Positions 36,712-50,522 are shown, numbered from the stretch's first letter. The stretch: DNA of 64,000 nucleotides from Pachypanchax playfairii (GCA_006937955.1 SSNP01000017.1:3930283-3994282), one strand, 5' to 3'. Notes: generated from the sequence alone by a model not told the origin. Program-made: numbers and translations.

Positions 36712-39700
36712 TTTGTATTTAAAACATTCTACTTTTCTATAAAAATGTTTATTTAATTTACAATAACTTCTTAGTTTCCTTTATTTTTCCTTATGTCCCG
36801 TCTGTTTCTGCTTGTTCATGGATTTCATCCTTTCTATTGACATGAAAAACTCCAGACTGACAGTTTGTTTAACCTGATTGTAAAGGACCTTGGTTACAGC
36901 TGGTGTTTTAATGTACTACATAAAAAGATGAATTTGATACTGAAACAACTACATATATGACATGAGCTGCCACTTGTATAAACCTGCATTTACAGCCCTG
37001 CATTTATAAAGCTGAGTCAATGTAATCTTAGATGGTTTATCAGTCTATGAATACAATAATTTGACTTGTGCTTTTGGGCTAAATACATGCCAACGCCTGC
37101 ATACACACCTATAGAGCAGCAATCCAAACAATTTCATGTATATGAATAAATAAAGAGCCGTAACTTCCTGCAGCTATACGAAATGTTTTTAAAGTGAACA
37201 ACTATAGAAATGAGAAATCTGTTTTTATCAGCTGGCTTGTGAGCTAAGCCCATCACATCTGACTGTTTGCTGAGTGACCTTTCCTGAACAGGAACAACAT
37301 GGGCAAAAACATATTTCACTTAATTTATTTCTGCTTAAAAGGTCACATCTGTCACCTATAACAATAATTTATGCTGGCAGCATAATTTATGCTCTATTGG
37401 GTCAACATCAACAAAAAAAATGCATCCTACATATATTTAGGGCAAACCTGCTCTTCTGTGGATCCCAGTAAATGATGCAATTTTAAAAGCAATCAGCCAA
37501 GTGAATGGAAGAGATTTAAACAACTGTTTTGGGGCAGCAGCTAATTAACACTATATCTAGATCAGATCCATTAACTTCGGATAATCTGTAAATTACCTTT
37601 CCAAGGTGAATTGCCTCACAACCAATTCAAACACTGTCAGCTTTAGACAATGTCACTATTTCAAATCAGCAGGGAATATTTCAAAATCTCGCTTAACAAT
37701 GAAAATCATTCAGTCAAAAAATCTATATATAATTATAGTGAAACATTACAGGCGTTAAATACTTGAGCCTGTATTAGTAATGTCATTCTTCTTCACACAC
37801 CATTTGAGAATAAATGCATCGAAGAAGAGTGTGTACTTATGATACACAGGTTAGTTATGAATAAAAACATACAATATACTATAATATACAAATGTTCCAA
37901 TGTGTAATTTTACATGTATAAAGAAAATTTAAATATCAGTTTCACTAAACAAGCTTATCAAGACACATTAGTCTTTATGCATCCTTTATCTCTACAGGGA
38001 TTGTAGCGATTTTCAACAATCCTTCAGCTGCAAACAGCATCCAAGATAACCCAGTAGCAAGTATACAACTGTGTATTAGCTCAGTATTGTAATCACAGTC
38101 TGTACCGACAGTGTTATTTTAAATGATGCAGATCATGCAGTCACTTGATTGAGCTGATGAAGTCTTTCCGAAAGGAAATAACCAAGACAGAGTGAGCTGT
38201 CTGTCAGCTTTACCCTCCATCAACAAAAAGCATTTGGTGCCTGTTACTGAATGTCACAGGAGCAAAAGTGAACTTTCCGACAGAGAGGTGGTACTCAGCC
38301 TCGTCCTCCCCTGTGATTTCACACAGTGGGGGAGGCAGGAGAAATGGGGTAGGAGGTGGAAAATCAACAGAACTGACAATATCCCTGCTGGGGAAAACTA
38401 TTAGGAGTATTTTTTTTTTTTCTGCAAGTAAAAACAAAAGGTAAAGTTAAAACTGGCAGTACATCGGTTTTAGTATGACTGTGGGGACTTTAAGTTCAAA
38501 TGGTGTTACTTACTTGAACAACAAATTTACATACATGTGAATATTGCTGTGAGAAATGGTGCTCGGTCTAATAAAGCCGTAACACACGGAGAATTCTCAG
38601 CATCTTTTTAATATAGCCAAACATCTATCTGAGAAACTTCAACATATGGTTAGATTTAAATAAACCTGCCTGAACATGTTTAAGAAACTCAAATATAAAC
38701 TTCATTATTTCTGTTTAACACTGACATATGGTTCATTATGAGCAGTTTCCAAATCGAATTATCATCTGATTAAAAAAACTGTGCAAATCGCTTTGCAACT
38801 AGAAAAAAAACACCCCATACTTCTGCATGAAAAGCTCTTTTATGAAACAGTCTTATCAAGGGTACTTCATTTATTCAACGTAAACAAATAAACTAAAGCT
38901 TCGCCTTCTCTGTGCATTTAAAAGCAAAGCGCCATATTACCAGGTGAGTTTTTAAGTGCAAAAGGTGTACAAAGACATTTTCCATTAGTATACGACAACA
39001 GCAGAGATAATATTTTAAGACATGTTTTTACTTTTGTTTTGTTATGTAACAAATTACATGTGGTGAGGATTCATAAATCAATAATTAAGACTAATATATA
39101 TGTGTACATACAATCGTCATAATTATTATTACTAGTAATAAACTATAAAGTGCTGAAAGTGTTAGATTTTAAAAAGAACAAATGCTGAATGTGTATCTTC
39201 TGTTAATTAAAAACTACCTCTCTAATTACTTCTGTAATTAGAAAGCACTGCATTTTCAAAAAGGGGAGTGGGGGGGGGGGGTATGGGCTGGCAGTCATTC
39301 AAGAAAATGAGCAACATTAATCAGTGTGTTTGCTTGATGTCATGTCCAGAAAAACAAACAAAAGTAAAGAGAATCCCTAAACATGCAAACATAAACATGC
39401 ATAATGTTTATGTTAATGTATAATCTGGGGAAGACGAGTCAAATTTAGATTTGATTTGACTGCCAAATCAAACAAATCAGACACATCCAACAATCTTATA
39501 TTTCCAACATTCAAAGATACAAACAATTCATAGGTAAACGTTAAAATATTATTGTTAATAAAAGGATATTGGGATTATGAAAATAACAAATGAGCAACGA
39601 TGAGAAAAATTTACAGTGACGTGAATTTCTACGACACCTGTCATGTATTTTAGAGCAAAAATAAAAATCCGGTTTTAACCAGAAAGTCTTTAGATGAAAT

Positions 39701-40099
39701 GAGCAGTTTTGGAATATATGGCAGAGCCAGAGAGAGAAATTCTCTCCCTGCTTATCTACTACTGAGGTGTCCTTGAATCAGGAACAACCCCCAGCTGCTC
39801 CAGTGAATCTGCACAGAAGCCTGATATAAGGAAGAATAACTGGAGGATGTAGGCAGCTCCCTAGTGTGAATCTATACATGTGTGAACCTGGCTGTATCTA
39901 GGAAGGAGCAAATAGGTCTGGCAGACCTCTCCTAGAGAAACAATGTTGAAAATAAAAAGCTGAGAAAGCTTCATCTGAAGTAACATATGTTAATGCTTGC
40001 TGGGCTCTTGGGGGAAATAAAAGGTTGATACAAACATTGTTTATTGGAAACTGTGTGCGACATAAATCATGTTCCAGGAAAATGGAAACAATAACTTAC

Positions 40100-40126
40100 C
40101 TTTCGCTTTGCTTTTTGTCCCAGCCA
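40100..40126 (-). CDS. cadm2: cadm2 27-nt microexon (N-terminal linker)
   Basis: The acceptor TGCTATCAG ends at 40127 and the donor GAAAG|GTAAGT is at 40100/40099, framing 27 nt in phase 1 on both sides. With a G from exon 1 it reads VAGTKSKAK and joins GGQGQFP of the Ig1 exon, matching the optional AAASKNKVK-type segment between signal peptide and Ig1 in some mammalian CADM2 isoforms. Because it is a multiple of three and phase-symmetric it can be skipped without frame loss. It lies 13 kb upstream of the next exon, and its basic, Lys-rich composition fits the family isoform. Confidence 0.85.
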
Positions 40127-41695
40127 CTGATAGCATGTGAGAATAAAACAAGGGGAAAATTTGTTAAATAGCTTGTTTCAAGAAGTTGCATCGATAGAAA
40201 AACAATTATTGGTTCTTTTTAAAAAGTCATATAGATAATTGAATGTATTTCACACGGTGAATGAAGCTGAAACTGGTTGCAGTTATATCCAAATGTGTTT
40301 AAAACATTTGTATATGTTTTAAAAAGTTCATTTAAATGAATATGAGTAGCTAAATATTGTTAAACAAATCCTTTGATGATATGAAAACAATATAAATTTG
40401 CTTCAGCTAAGACAGAGTCTCTTAATTTGCATTAATGGAGTTCCAGGAAGTTCAAAACTGTTACCCTAATGTAAAGACGTGAGGCTGCATTAATGCAAAA
40501 AGTGTGAGGACGAGACATTTATAGAGTTCTTGTGAATGTGTTAAAATATCTGGCCAACATGATAACTTCCACTTCCCAGAGCTTGGCACATGAAGAATAT
40601 TCCAGCATGATAAGAATTCAAAACACTCTACAAAAATCTGAAAGGAGCTTCTAAAACGGAGAGTAAAAGCTGTGAGACCTTTTGAATATTGTAAGGAGAA
40701 TGTCAGAGCAACCCAACCCTTCCAACACTGAGAAGCAGGAAAAAAAGTATCTAAAAATGTCTTTCAGAAATCCATGCATCACTGGTATCCATCTGAAGGA
40801 TTGAGTCTGTCAACAGAAGGAGACAAAGTGCAGAAAAAAAACAAAAAAAGGACAAAGATTCAAACTGAAGTTTGTTGCATTTAGTTTCTTTTATTGCATT
40901 ACTAATAGCAGCATTTAATCAAACCAAATCTGTAGTTATAAATGTAATGAGAAAAAACCCCAGTATTAATCTGTATGCATGGCATTCATGATGATATATT
41001 ATGAATAATTTGATATCCAAGTCGTCGTCTTACACAACATTTCTATTAGTGTACATTTATTTATCATATTTTCACTTTGATTTCTGGGATGGATCAATAA
41101 AGTCGGATGCTTCTCTTCCTATTGTTTCTCCTCTTTGTTTGTACTTCTCATTGTTAAAATTGCAGCTGTAATTTAAAGACTGTTGAGTTAGAGGTAAAAA
41201 TGTTTACATAGCTGAAAGGAGAATAAGCACTTGGGCATAACAAAGTATTTCATCAGTGTAGCATAAACATTAATCCAAGTTGCATCTGTTCGAAGTATAA
41301 TTTGTTATAGTTTTGTTAAAGAAAAATGTCTGCTGGGGCTGTTTGAAGATTCTAATCAATCAAAACTGTCACAAGGAGATTCAGGAAAGGAAAAACGAGT
41401 CTTTCTTATTTAAGGTGTTGTTTTGGATTCATAAAAAAATAAATAAACAAAAAAAATAAAAAAATTTTTACAGTGTAATGAGGCCAAATTTTACTCAATA
41501 AGTTTTATCTTCTCTGAAAACTACATGTCACTCACAAAAGACTTATAAATCGTTTTCTTTTTCATGGTCGTTTGACAGATAAAATCTTTGTCTCCTGCAC
41601 TTAGATAATTGTAGGTGCTCAAACATTCTTCATGTAGAACTGTTAAACAGCAGATAATGAGGACAGAAACTTGTTACGCGAGGCTTTGCAAGGGA

Positions 41696-42037
41696 TTAAC
41701 TCTGGATTTGTTGGTAGGATTCAGATTTTAGAAGATCCACCGTGTTACACTGCAAATCCAGTCTGCTACTCAAAAATAACTGTGTGCACAACCTAAGACA
41801 ATCACCATCTATCTCACAAGAAGACACGGTCCAAGACTTGTTAATTTTACCATCCATGTATACATGATAATTCGTATCTGCTAATATAGGACCAAAATTG
41901 TCATCCAACAGCACATAATTATTGCCAGTTATAAAAAGGAGGTGCAGAGGCTTGTACAAATTATATTTTAAAAGATATTTAAATTCTGTCAGTGACATAT
42001 GTTTGAGATATAAGCTCCTATAGACCAAAACTAACAC
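41696..42037 (-). other. orphan open frame, 113 codons, no recognised family
   Basis: Minus-strand frame opening at GTG (first ATG 14 codons in) with stretches such as PLHLLFITGNNYVLLDDNF and VYMDGKINKSWTVSSCEID. The translation looks protein-like, but the length is not remarkable for AT-rich DNA and no family is recognised. It sits in the first cadm2 intron, downstream in frame direction of the 27-nt microexon's acceptor side, with no splice evidence linking it to the gene. Confidence 0.2.
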
Positions 42038-42834
42038 GAAGAGCCAGCAGTGATGGCAGCTTCCACCGCCCCCCTGCTGTGTCTCCCCTCATCGCCAGCG
42101 TCTTGGGAAAAAAAATATTACACTTTAACACATCTCAGAGACAACCTCCAACTGCCAACTCTGACATGCAATGTATGCCTGTGTAAAGGACTTAACTGTG
42201 CAGTGCAAACTGGAGCAGGTCTATATTTGATAAACATAAGCTGAGTTGTTTCACGAGGCATATATTTACAGCACACATGACAACATCTAAAAAAAAAACA
42301 ACCCCAAACAGCTCACTGCTAGTCTTATTGTAAACCTGCTCTGTTAAGGCCAGTGGGTTAATAGGTTATAGTAATGTAGAGCTTAAATTTGACTTCCCAG
42401 AGTGTCAAGATGCAGTCTCAAAATATTTTAGAACAATTTTTATTTTCTGTCTAAATATAAAAATAGTAAGTTATTTTCACTTTTCTGAATAAATGTTTAG
42501 TAATTTGGCACAAGAAAAATGTGTTTGTCTTTTAAAATGTGATCTATTTGACCTGCAAGCATATGTAGTGCATTTTTTTTTTAATGTTGGATGACGCTTT
42601 GGAAAAAAAAGATATCTGGATGTCAGAATTCCCATTAAAAATTTCTGCCCACATTTGCACAGATATGAGGGTCACACGTTTCCCTCTAACAGCAGGTGAG
42701 CGACAAAAGCTCTTACCAAAAATTAAGTGCTACTAACAAAATTTTATTTTCTTCCCACTTTGGTCTATAAATGCTCATCTCTGGGTTGACCTAACTTCTC
42801 TATTATGGAAATGATTGCACATATAACAGGTGGT

Positions 42835-42900
42835 CGTGGCTGATGAGGTAGATTGACACTTTGACAGTTACTGGTCAGTAGTTTGAGTCCTGCTTCTACC
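42835..42900 (+). mobile_element. tRNA-derived SINE-like head
   Basis: TGGCTGATGAGG (42837-42848) fits an RNA polymerase III A box and AGTTTGAGTCC (42880-42890) fits a B box. The spacing of about 33 nt between them is that of tRNA genes. The T-arm and acceptor stems do not pair well, so it is not a working tRNA and is better explained as the degraded 5' head of a tRNA-derived SINE. The 3' part is not recognised. Confidence 0.42.
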
Positions 42901-45900
42901 ATCCATTAGTAGCCATATAGGAAAACCATGTTCCCTCTTATGCCTTTATTAGTTTGTGAACATGACAGAACCTGAACCATGTGAATGCAGCTCGTGCTTA
43001 TCATAAAACAAGAAAACATTTCCATTAGGTGTCTTATCACTCACATTCAAGATGATCATCCCTGCTATGTTTCTACGTTTATCTATTCATGTTTGATAAA
43101 TGCTGAAATACATCCTGACAATGAAATACAGCATGTTTCCAGTGAAAACACCAGTCTGTCTTTATGTGTGCATGCATGTTTTACTTATTGTTGCTGAAAA
43201 AAAGTAAAAAAAACAATCTGCTCTTTTTTTCTCAGGGCAAAAAGCCACTTGTGCAAATGTGTATTTCAAATTTGGACCAACTGCTCAGTAAAAATAGTAA
43301 TCATATTGCTCATTATAGTACCCATAGCTGGGGGTGGGAAGGAAACGTGGAAAAAAAATACTATTTCTGACTTTAAAATGGGTCAGTGGTAACCTGAAGA
43401 GTAGAAAAAGGACAGAATGCTTATCTGTAAAATAGGTCATCTTGGTAATTCTTGAATAAACTCTTATCTGACGAGGAAACTGGGAACATCATAAACTTGA
43501 TTCCTGGCATGAGTCTATCTAATGGAAAATTCATTGTTTTTTTACACTCATTAATCTTTCCTGCAAGTCTTCCAATCTTCCTGTTTTTTTCCTCATGTGG
43601 AAGTTATTAATCTCCAACTCTCCACCAATTCAACAGTGTTGACAAAGTCAGACACCATGATAAGATTCGCATTGCTGTGAATTGGAAATGTTTGCAAGTG
43701 CATGGCAAGCATATCAATAAAGGCTTTCAGAGGCGTGTAACACTAAGGGGAGTTTCTCTGAAAACCAATAAAAGAGCACACCTTTCTGTAAAGACAGGAA
43801 CTGTGTTTTATAAACTGTACATTAAAAATCTCAAGGTTAAATACATGAACACATTGATTAAACCCAAAAATAAGTCTACAAACGTCAACAAAAAGTCAGT
43901 TTTTGTTCATAAATAAATACATTTTTTAGATTATTTCATATATGAAGTGGAAAAAAATCTTATTTTTTTTTAATACAAAGATGATAACTACTTTTGTGTT
44001 CATCATTACCTGTGTTAAGTGAACAAGCGCTTCAAGTGAACACCTTATACACTTTATTTATTGGAAAGCCAGACTCTGATGACTTGTATGAGGTAGAATG
44101 TCCACATCATAAAAGATGAATCCGTCGGTAATGTTAACTCGTTACCTATTTTCTGCAACCTCAAGACAGACATTCAAGCCGACCTAGCCAAGAATTCAGT
44201 AGGTGTTTTATTTTGTTCTCCAACTCAAAGATTATTACCCATTCTGTGGCAACTTTCATAACTAATGAGATACAGCCTTGTTTTGTTGGAGAAAAAATGC
44301 AGTTGACGACCTTGAAGTTGTGGTATACACACTTAAAAAGAAAAGAAAAAGGAGACAAATAAATAATAAAATTCACTTTACCCAAACAACTAGCTAGTGG
44401 CATAAAAAATATGCAACTTTTTTATATTTTAAAGATATGTTTGAATGAAGAAAACACGAACTACAAAACAATAATCAGGTTGCTTTGATGTATTGATTAA
44501 AATGAAACTATGTGGAACTAATTTTCATATATGTTTTTTAAAGCTAATGTTAATAAAACAAACAGAAAACGGTGATGTAATAAAAACATGTTTCCATCTG
44601 TAATGTAAATAATTACATTTCAGGGTTTAATTTGTCACTAACTGACTCACATAAACCAATAAAAAATTATCTATAATAACCATAAATAATCTTGAAATAT
44701 CTTTTTGGTACTTTTTCTTGAACAAATTAGTTCTTTGGCAATTTGATTAAAAAGATAGATAGAATGTTTTATTGAATCTGAAGCTGGATAAGAACAAATC
44801 TGTTCAGTATGTTAGTTGACATTAACTATTCAATAAGAGTTCTACCTATTCATCAAAAAGCCAATCTAAAAAGATCTAACCTAATTACTACATCCTGAAA
44901 ACCGAGACAAACTAAAAAGAAACAATAAAGAACTAGAACCAACTAAACAAAACAAAAGTGAAACATTGTGCAGGATAAACAGGGAACCTTCACTGGATGG
45001 ATGAATGCTGTATGGGGCCAAACAGAACAAGAAAATGGATAATAGCACACCGCTGAACAAAGATAAGAAAGAAAAGAGAAAAAGTGACCAATAACAGGGC
45101 AGAAGGATGAGATGCTAGCTAGTTCATCCACCAGCGTCAAACATTTTTTGCACTACAGCCTCCTCGTTACTTGGATTTGCATTGTGTGACACTTTAAGTG
45201 TGACAGATTGAAGTCTGCTCATCTGTCTGTCAGAATAATTCCATAAAAGCTGGCGTGTAACAAAGCAATAGCTGGTTTTCTCTGTGGTGGTTAGTTAAAC
45301 CAACCACTGACAATTTGTCTTCTGACAGTAAGAGTTGGACTGTGGTGTCCCAAAGTAAAGTCTCTTCATACTACGTGACAATAAGTTTAATGACACGTGA
45401 TTATTTTCCATTTACATCCTGATGCCCTGAAGTACATAATTTTAGCACATTATGTGCCGCCATCACTTATCGGATTGTTTGGGAGGTTGTGTTTGTTATC
45501 ACACGTTTCTTTGAGATTTGGCAGAAATAAAGAGGCATTTTGTGGTTTGGTGGTAATTTTGAGCCAAAAAAAAAAAATCAAATTAAAGCTGTGAGAAGCC
45601 GCATTCCTCAACCTTAAAAAACACAAACTCACACTATAAAATCTACCATCTCCTCCTGCGTGAGTTTTCTAAATATTTGGATTTTACTGGATTATCTCCA
45701 AAGCTGTCACACATGGTCAACACTGTAGGCATTGTTACATTGATCACAATAAAATGTCCAAATAAAAAGTGTTTTTTTTTTTAATCAGAAATGCTCATAT
45801 TGTCTTCAGTACAATTTTTATTTTATTATAAAACATGAGAAGACTCGTCTGATTAATAGAAAAACCTTATGTCACACAAGCTGTACCACCATGACATGAA

Positions 45901-46106
45901 TAATACCAATACATCTTTCTATATCTCCTTGTTATTGTAGTAGTAAGTACAACATTCAACCCTGGTACCGCATCAATTTGGATGTCTGTAACATCTCAGT
46001 TAAATATAAATACACACTTGGTTTCAGGATAACTGCATATTTTGGGGGATATTCTGCAGTAAGTGAAATTGATCAGTGATCTTTGGTTTAGGCTTGTGGG
46101 TTATTA

Positions 46107-46175
46107 ATCAAATCAAATTAAACTTTATTTGTATAGCACTTTTCCTGCTATTTGCAACACAAAGTGCTTCACATG
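46107..46175. repeat. fish dispersed repeat fragment
   Basis: Contains AAACTTTATTTGTATAGCAC and then ACACAAAGTGCTTCACATG, a motif pair that recurs at many sites in teleost genomes. Only about 70 bp is recognisable and the family name cannot be given from sequence alone. Confidence 0.6.
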
Positions 46176-48223
46176 ATAAAAACAATTAAAAACAGACACA
46201 TACACACAAAATAAAGCTTCTGTAACCTGTCTTACAGGTACAAGAATAGCACAAGTCCCCAACACAGTAGTTACATATAAGATACATTTTTAAAGATAAA
46301 AAAAAAATGTTTAACTATAATGGTTTTCATCAGAGAGTTTGGTCATTTTTACAATCAGGATTTAGGATTTGCTACAATATAATGGAGTAAATATCTAATT
46401 AGCCATGAAGAATCATGATCAGCCCTTTTAGCTTTAACAGAAATTATTTCATTCATATTATTTTGTTAACAAGAATAGTTTTTAGACTGGAGATAAAATG
46501 AGCAAAAACTTTGAGGTAAATATCAATATTCACATTTCTGCAACATTTAATTTCATTTATCTACATGTATTTATTATTTTTGGATATATCTGTGTAAATC
46601 ACTCACATACAGAACTGGCTTTTTGACAGTTTAATATGTTTTCAATACAGTAACAAGACACAGTTTAGAGTTTATTTTGAATAAAAATATACAATCACAC
46701 TCTTTTTAAAACGACTGAGCAGAAACGTCTACATGGACCAAAACACAAGAGTTTAATTGTGCTGGTGTTTTTTTTTTTTTTTTTATAAGTGAAGTTTCTC
46801 AAGCAAGAAAAAACACAACAAAGGCAGACCCAGTGCCTGCAGTTCTTCTGTCACTCAGCCCAAGCAGAACGGGTGTGGTCTGCACACCCTGCTGTGCACA
46901 TGCTGTGCCTTGTCATGAGGTTATACTTAGGTCCAGCTGAGCTATATTTGATATAAACTCAGATGTTTCAAAGTAATTTTAAAGAGTCCGTCTACTCCCT
47001 TGCTCTCCACCAAATCAGGTTTCCTTCTGGTACAGAAAATTGCTTGATATTATGTGGCTACCCCTGATGCCTTGCAGAAGCCCCATGCATGCTGATTAGG
47101 GTTTCTGCTTAAGGCAATTCGGGACTCCTAAGTCCTCTTCAGGATTTATCTGACAACCCAAAGGATAATGGCAGGAATGCACATCACTACTCTCCTCTGG
47201 TTTTAGTGTGGGATAATGGCTGCACTGTCAAACTTAAAATCTTCATAGGCCTCACAAAGCAAATAAACTGACATTTTAAAAACAGTATGACACACTAATA
47301 ATGAGAATAGTTAAATAAGTACATATTTGTTGGTAGTGGTTGAATTTTCTTCTTCAAAAATTGAGACATAAGACTGAAAAATGGTATTTGCTCTATCTGT
47401 GGAATGACAGCAGGAAAGTGTCTCAGCTTTTTAAGAAAAGGGGGATTAAATTTATCTTCAACATTTAACAACATGTTAATGAAAGCAGTCATAATAATAA
47501 TCTTTAAGGTGTTACATCCCAATTTGGAATATTTCTCTGCATGTTGAAATCCTAATATTAGCATAGAACCAGGCCCTGTTAAAAAATTTGATTCACTCGA
47601 ATTATGTGTTGTCATTTTTTAAAGGGTGAAACAGATGCTGTCCTTTTGTATAAAAATGCCTGTGAAACCCTGAAGTTTTGGAGAAAATAGACATAACATG
47701 TTGTATAAAGTGTTTCTCACTGCATGAATAGCACAATCAGGCCTCTTTACTTTGACAAGTGTGACATTATATCAATGTGTTCACCGTATTTTTTCCCAAA
47801 AGAAGAACATCTAAAAAAAAAAGGGGTGAACAGGTTGTGATGTTTTCAAAATCATTAAAAGACAAAAAAAAGAAGAAAGCATGTTAGTTCTGATGACAGT
47901 AAACTTGTACAAATGTTCTGTGACTAGCCATCATCAACCTGCTGATAGATCAGTTTTTCTAATCATTCAAAATTAGTATAATTTCAAACAGTATCTTTGT
48001 TCCAAAATTACAAAAAGCCCTTGAATGCATCAGCTTCATTCGCACAAGTGCTTATGCACAAAACAATGCAGATCTCATATATCATAGATCGGAGATCTCT
48101 TCATCTTAGACAGAAACTGAGTCTACAAAGAAATCTTGCTGCAAATGATTTTCTAAATTTGGTTATTTGTCTTTGATAATAAACTTTTTTATACAACAAA
48201 AAAATGTTGATGCTGATATTTGA

Positions 48224-48348
48224 AAACTAAACTAAACTAAACTGAACTGAACTGAACTTAACTTAACTTAACTTAACTTAACTTAACTTAACTTAACTTA
48301 ACTTAACTTAACTTAACTTAACTTAACTCAACTCAACTCAACTCAACT
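48224..48348. repeat. pentanucleotide array NAACT using all four bases at N
   Basis: In register the array reads AAACT x4, GAACT x3, TAACT x14, CAACT x4 (125 bp, 25 units). The first base takes A, G, T and C in four clean blocks while AACT is invariant. This is best explained by successive single-base changes each spread by slippage. Confidence 0.95.
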
Positions 48349-49937
48349 AAAAATTGACAGGAACTTCTTTAAACAACATGAAAACAAACTTCATTCTAAT
48401 ACTGATCTATGGACAGCACGTTACATCAGGTCCATGATGATGTCATGAACATTAATTTTCAAGAACGAAAATATTAAAAATGCATTAGAAATTGCAATTT
48501 TGTGCTAAGAAAAAGAAACTCCACATCACCAGGAGACAAAATAAGCTTTAGATAAAGAACATGTCTCTGAATTTTCAAGTTTCACTACAAAATAAAACAT
48601 ACAGCTTCCTTTTACTTTTCTGGACATGCAAAACATGCAGAATGTACAGAAATTTGTTTTTAAAATATATAGAAGAAGAACTGCAAAGAGTAACTTATCA
48701 TGCAAAACTGACTAACTATAACATGAAATGGTTGATTTGTATATTTTAACAAACAGCAAAGACGGAAACTGAGAGAATCTGAACTCTGTGTTAGTTTCTG
48801 CTTTTGTAGCTACATCAAACTTTCCAGTATCTTGGCAATTTGTAAATAAATAAACAGCCTGAAAATGAGCTCAATTTATTTCCTTGACATCTTTGGTCGC
48901 ATTAAGTGTAATTTAGAATTCTCGTCTGAATATTTCCAAAATAGTTCTGTTGGAAATCTAAACTCATTCATGATAAAAGCGGATCAGCAAGACAAAATCG
49001 AGCTTTTATGTTTTTGGCTCATGACGAGGCTGGTCAGTGCCAGCTGGTCAGAAGTCTGTCTGTGCACCGAATAAATACAAACAATTTGGGCATTCAGCAG
49101 ACTGCTCATCTTGTGTAACATCAATTTTAGCCAGTTAGTGAAAAAACTTTCTGTTTTATGGATATTTTCTGCAGTGATGTGTTGATTTATGTTTTAATTC
49201 ATTGCTGGCGTTCCTGCATTCTTCCTTTTTCTGCTGAAAACAAAAGACTGTCTGTAAAGTATCAGTAAAGCAAAGTGAAAAAGGGACAAAATATGATATG
49301 TACAAACAAATAATCAGTATCTACTGCATATTTTTTAACTAAATATTACACTTTTACATTTTTTTTTTTTTTAAGAAATTTATTAGAAAACAGTTTTTTG
49401 TCTTTCAAGTTAGTGCTACTGAGCCGGTGAGACTAAACAGTTTTCATTTTACTGTTAACGTATTGATCAAACATTTTGTTCTTACTCTTTTAGGACACTG
49501 GAACTGTTTAGTAAGGTCTACAGCAGTCCAGCCAGCCAACCGGAGACACATCCTGCTGTGGATGAAACGTGGTGTCTGCTGGAAATGAGCCAGTAGCCAC
49601 TGAATGCAGTCGCTACACAGGTTCAGAAGAAGAGTTGGTGGGAATTCACTTTCCGTTGACGACAGACAAACCACGTGATCCAGGAACACAGCAGTCTCTT
49701 GGAACACATTAGAGAATAGAACCACAGGACTGAGCGTCCATGAGCCCTACATTTAGTTTGAAAAACCTGTTGTGTTTATTGATGATTTTTCTTACAAAGT
49801 ATTTTAAGAGAGTGAAAGACACGCTGAGGGAAAGTGAGAACTGCACAACAAGCGAGACAGCTGGAAAGAAATTTGTTTGTAACTGTCAAAGCAGATTTGC
49901 TACGTTACAAAAAGCAAAACAAATCGAGCTAATCAAA

Positions 49938-50522
49938 GGGTGCATTCACACCCGCCTTGTTTAGTCCGCTTGAATCGAACTCTAGTTCGTTTGCACAGAA
50001 AGTCCGGTTCATTTGTGGAGGTGTGAACGGGCAACTGAACTCCGATTCGGACCAAACAATCAAACTCTAGTCCACCTAAAAATGTGGGTCTCGGTTCGAT
50101 TGAAATGAACTCTGGTGCAGTTTGATTGCATATGTGAACGCAACCGAACCGAGACCGCACTAAAAGCAGGAAGTGGACTATATTGTGCAGCCGTCTCAAC
50201 CGCCTCGTGTAGTCCTCTGTCTTGTTATCTGTTCATCCTGAGACCATTGCAGCAGAAAATTAATCTGGTACATAAATCCCAAAACCACCAGAATCTGCTG
50301 CTACTCCAAGTTTGTTTATGTTTCACTCTCCTGCGGCAGCGCCAGGAAGTACAGTAACAAGTATTGCAGAAACTTTACAGTGCCACCACAGGCGGGAGTG
50401 TAACATGCTCCAAAGGTTATTTGGTTCGGTTCATAGAGTGCAGTGTGAATCCAAACCACCAACTAAAAACAGCAACAATGTTGCAACTTTGGTCCCCAAT
50501 CGAACCGAGTCCACCGGACTAT
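49938..50522. mobile_element. MITE-like foldback element, about 585 bp
   Basis: The region stands out from its AT-rich surroundings by many CG dinucleotides and repeated inverted motifs of the CGGTTCG/CGAACCG type. GGTCTCGGTTCGATT (50087-50101) is inverted at 50142-50156 with one mismatch. The left edge has TAGTCCG...ATCGAACTC and the right edge has AATCGAACCGAG...CGGACTA. The motif 'TGCATTCACACC' at the left edge and 'GTGTGAA' inside recur in fish non-autonomous DNA elements. No transposase frame is present. The ends are estimates; no target-site duplication was confirmed. Confidence 0.6.

Larger units (their letters stand above)
27108..40099 (-). other. cadm2: cadm2 intron between microexon and Ig1 (13.0 kb)
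   Basis: GT-AG intron. It contains a possible conserved regulatory stretch (about 27360-27600), a pentanucleotide array (29525-29630), two neighbouring minus-strand orphan ORFs (32596-33279), a LINE relic (about 35880-36312), a palindrome (36521-36617) and an AT-rich palindromic patch (36675-36711). No further cadm2 exon was recognised. Confidence 0.75.
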
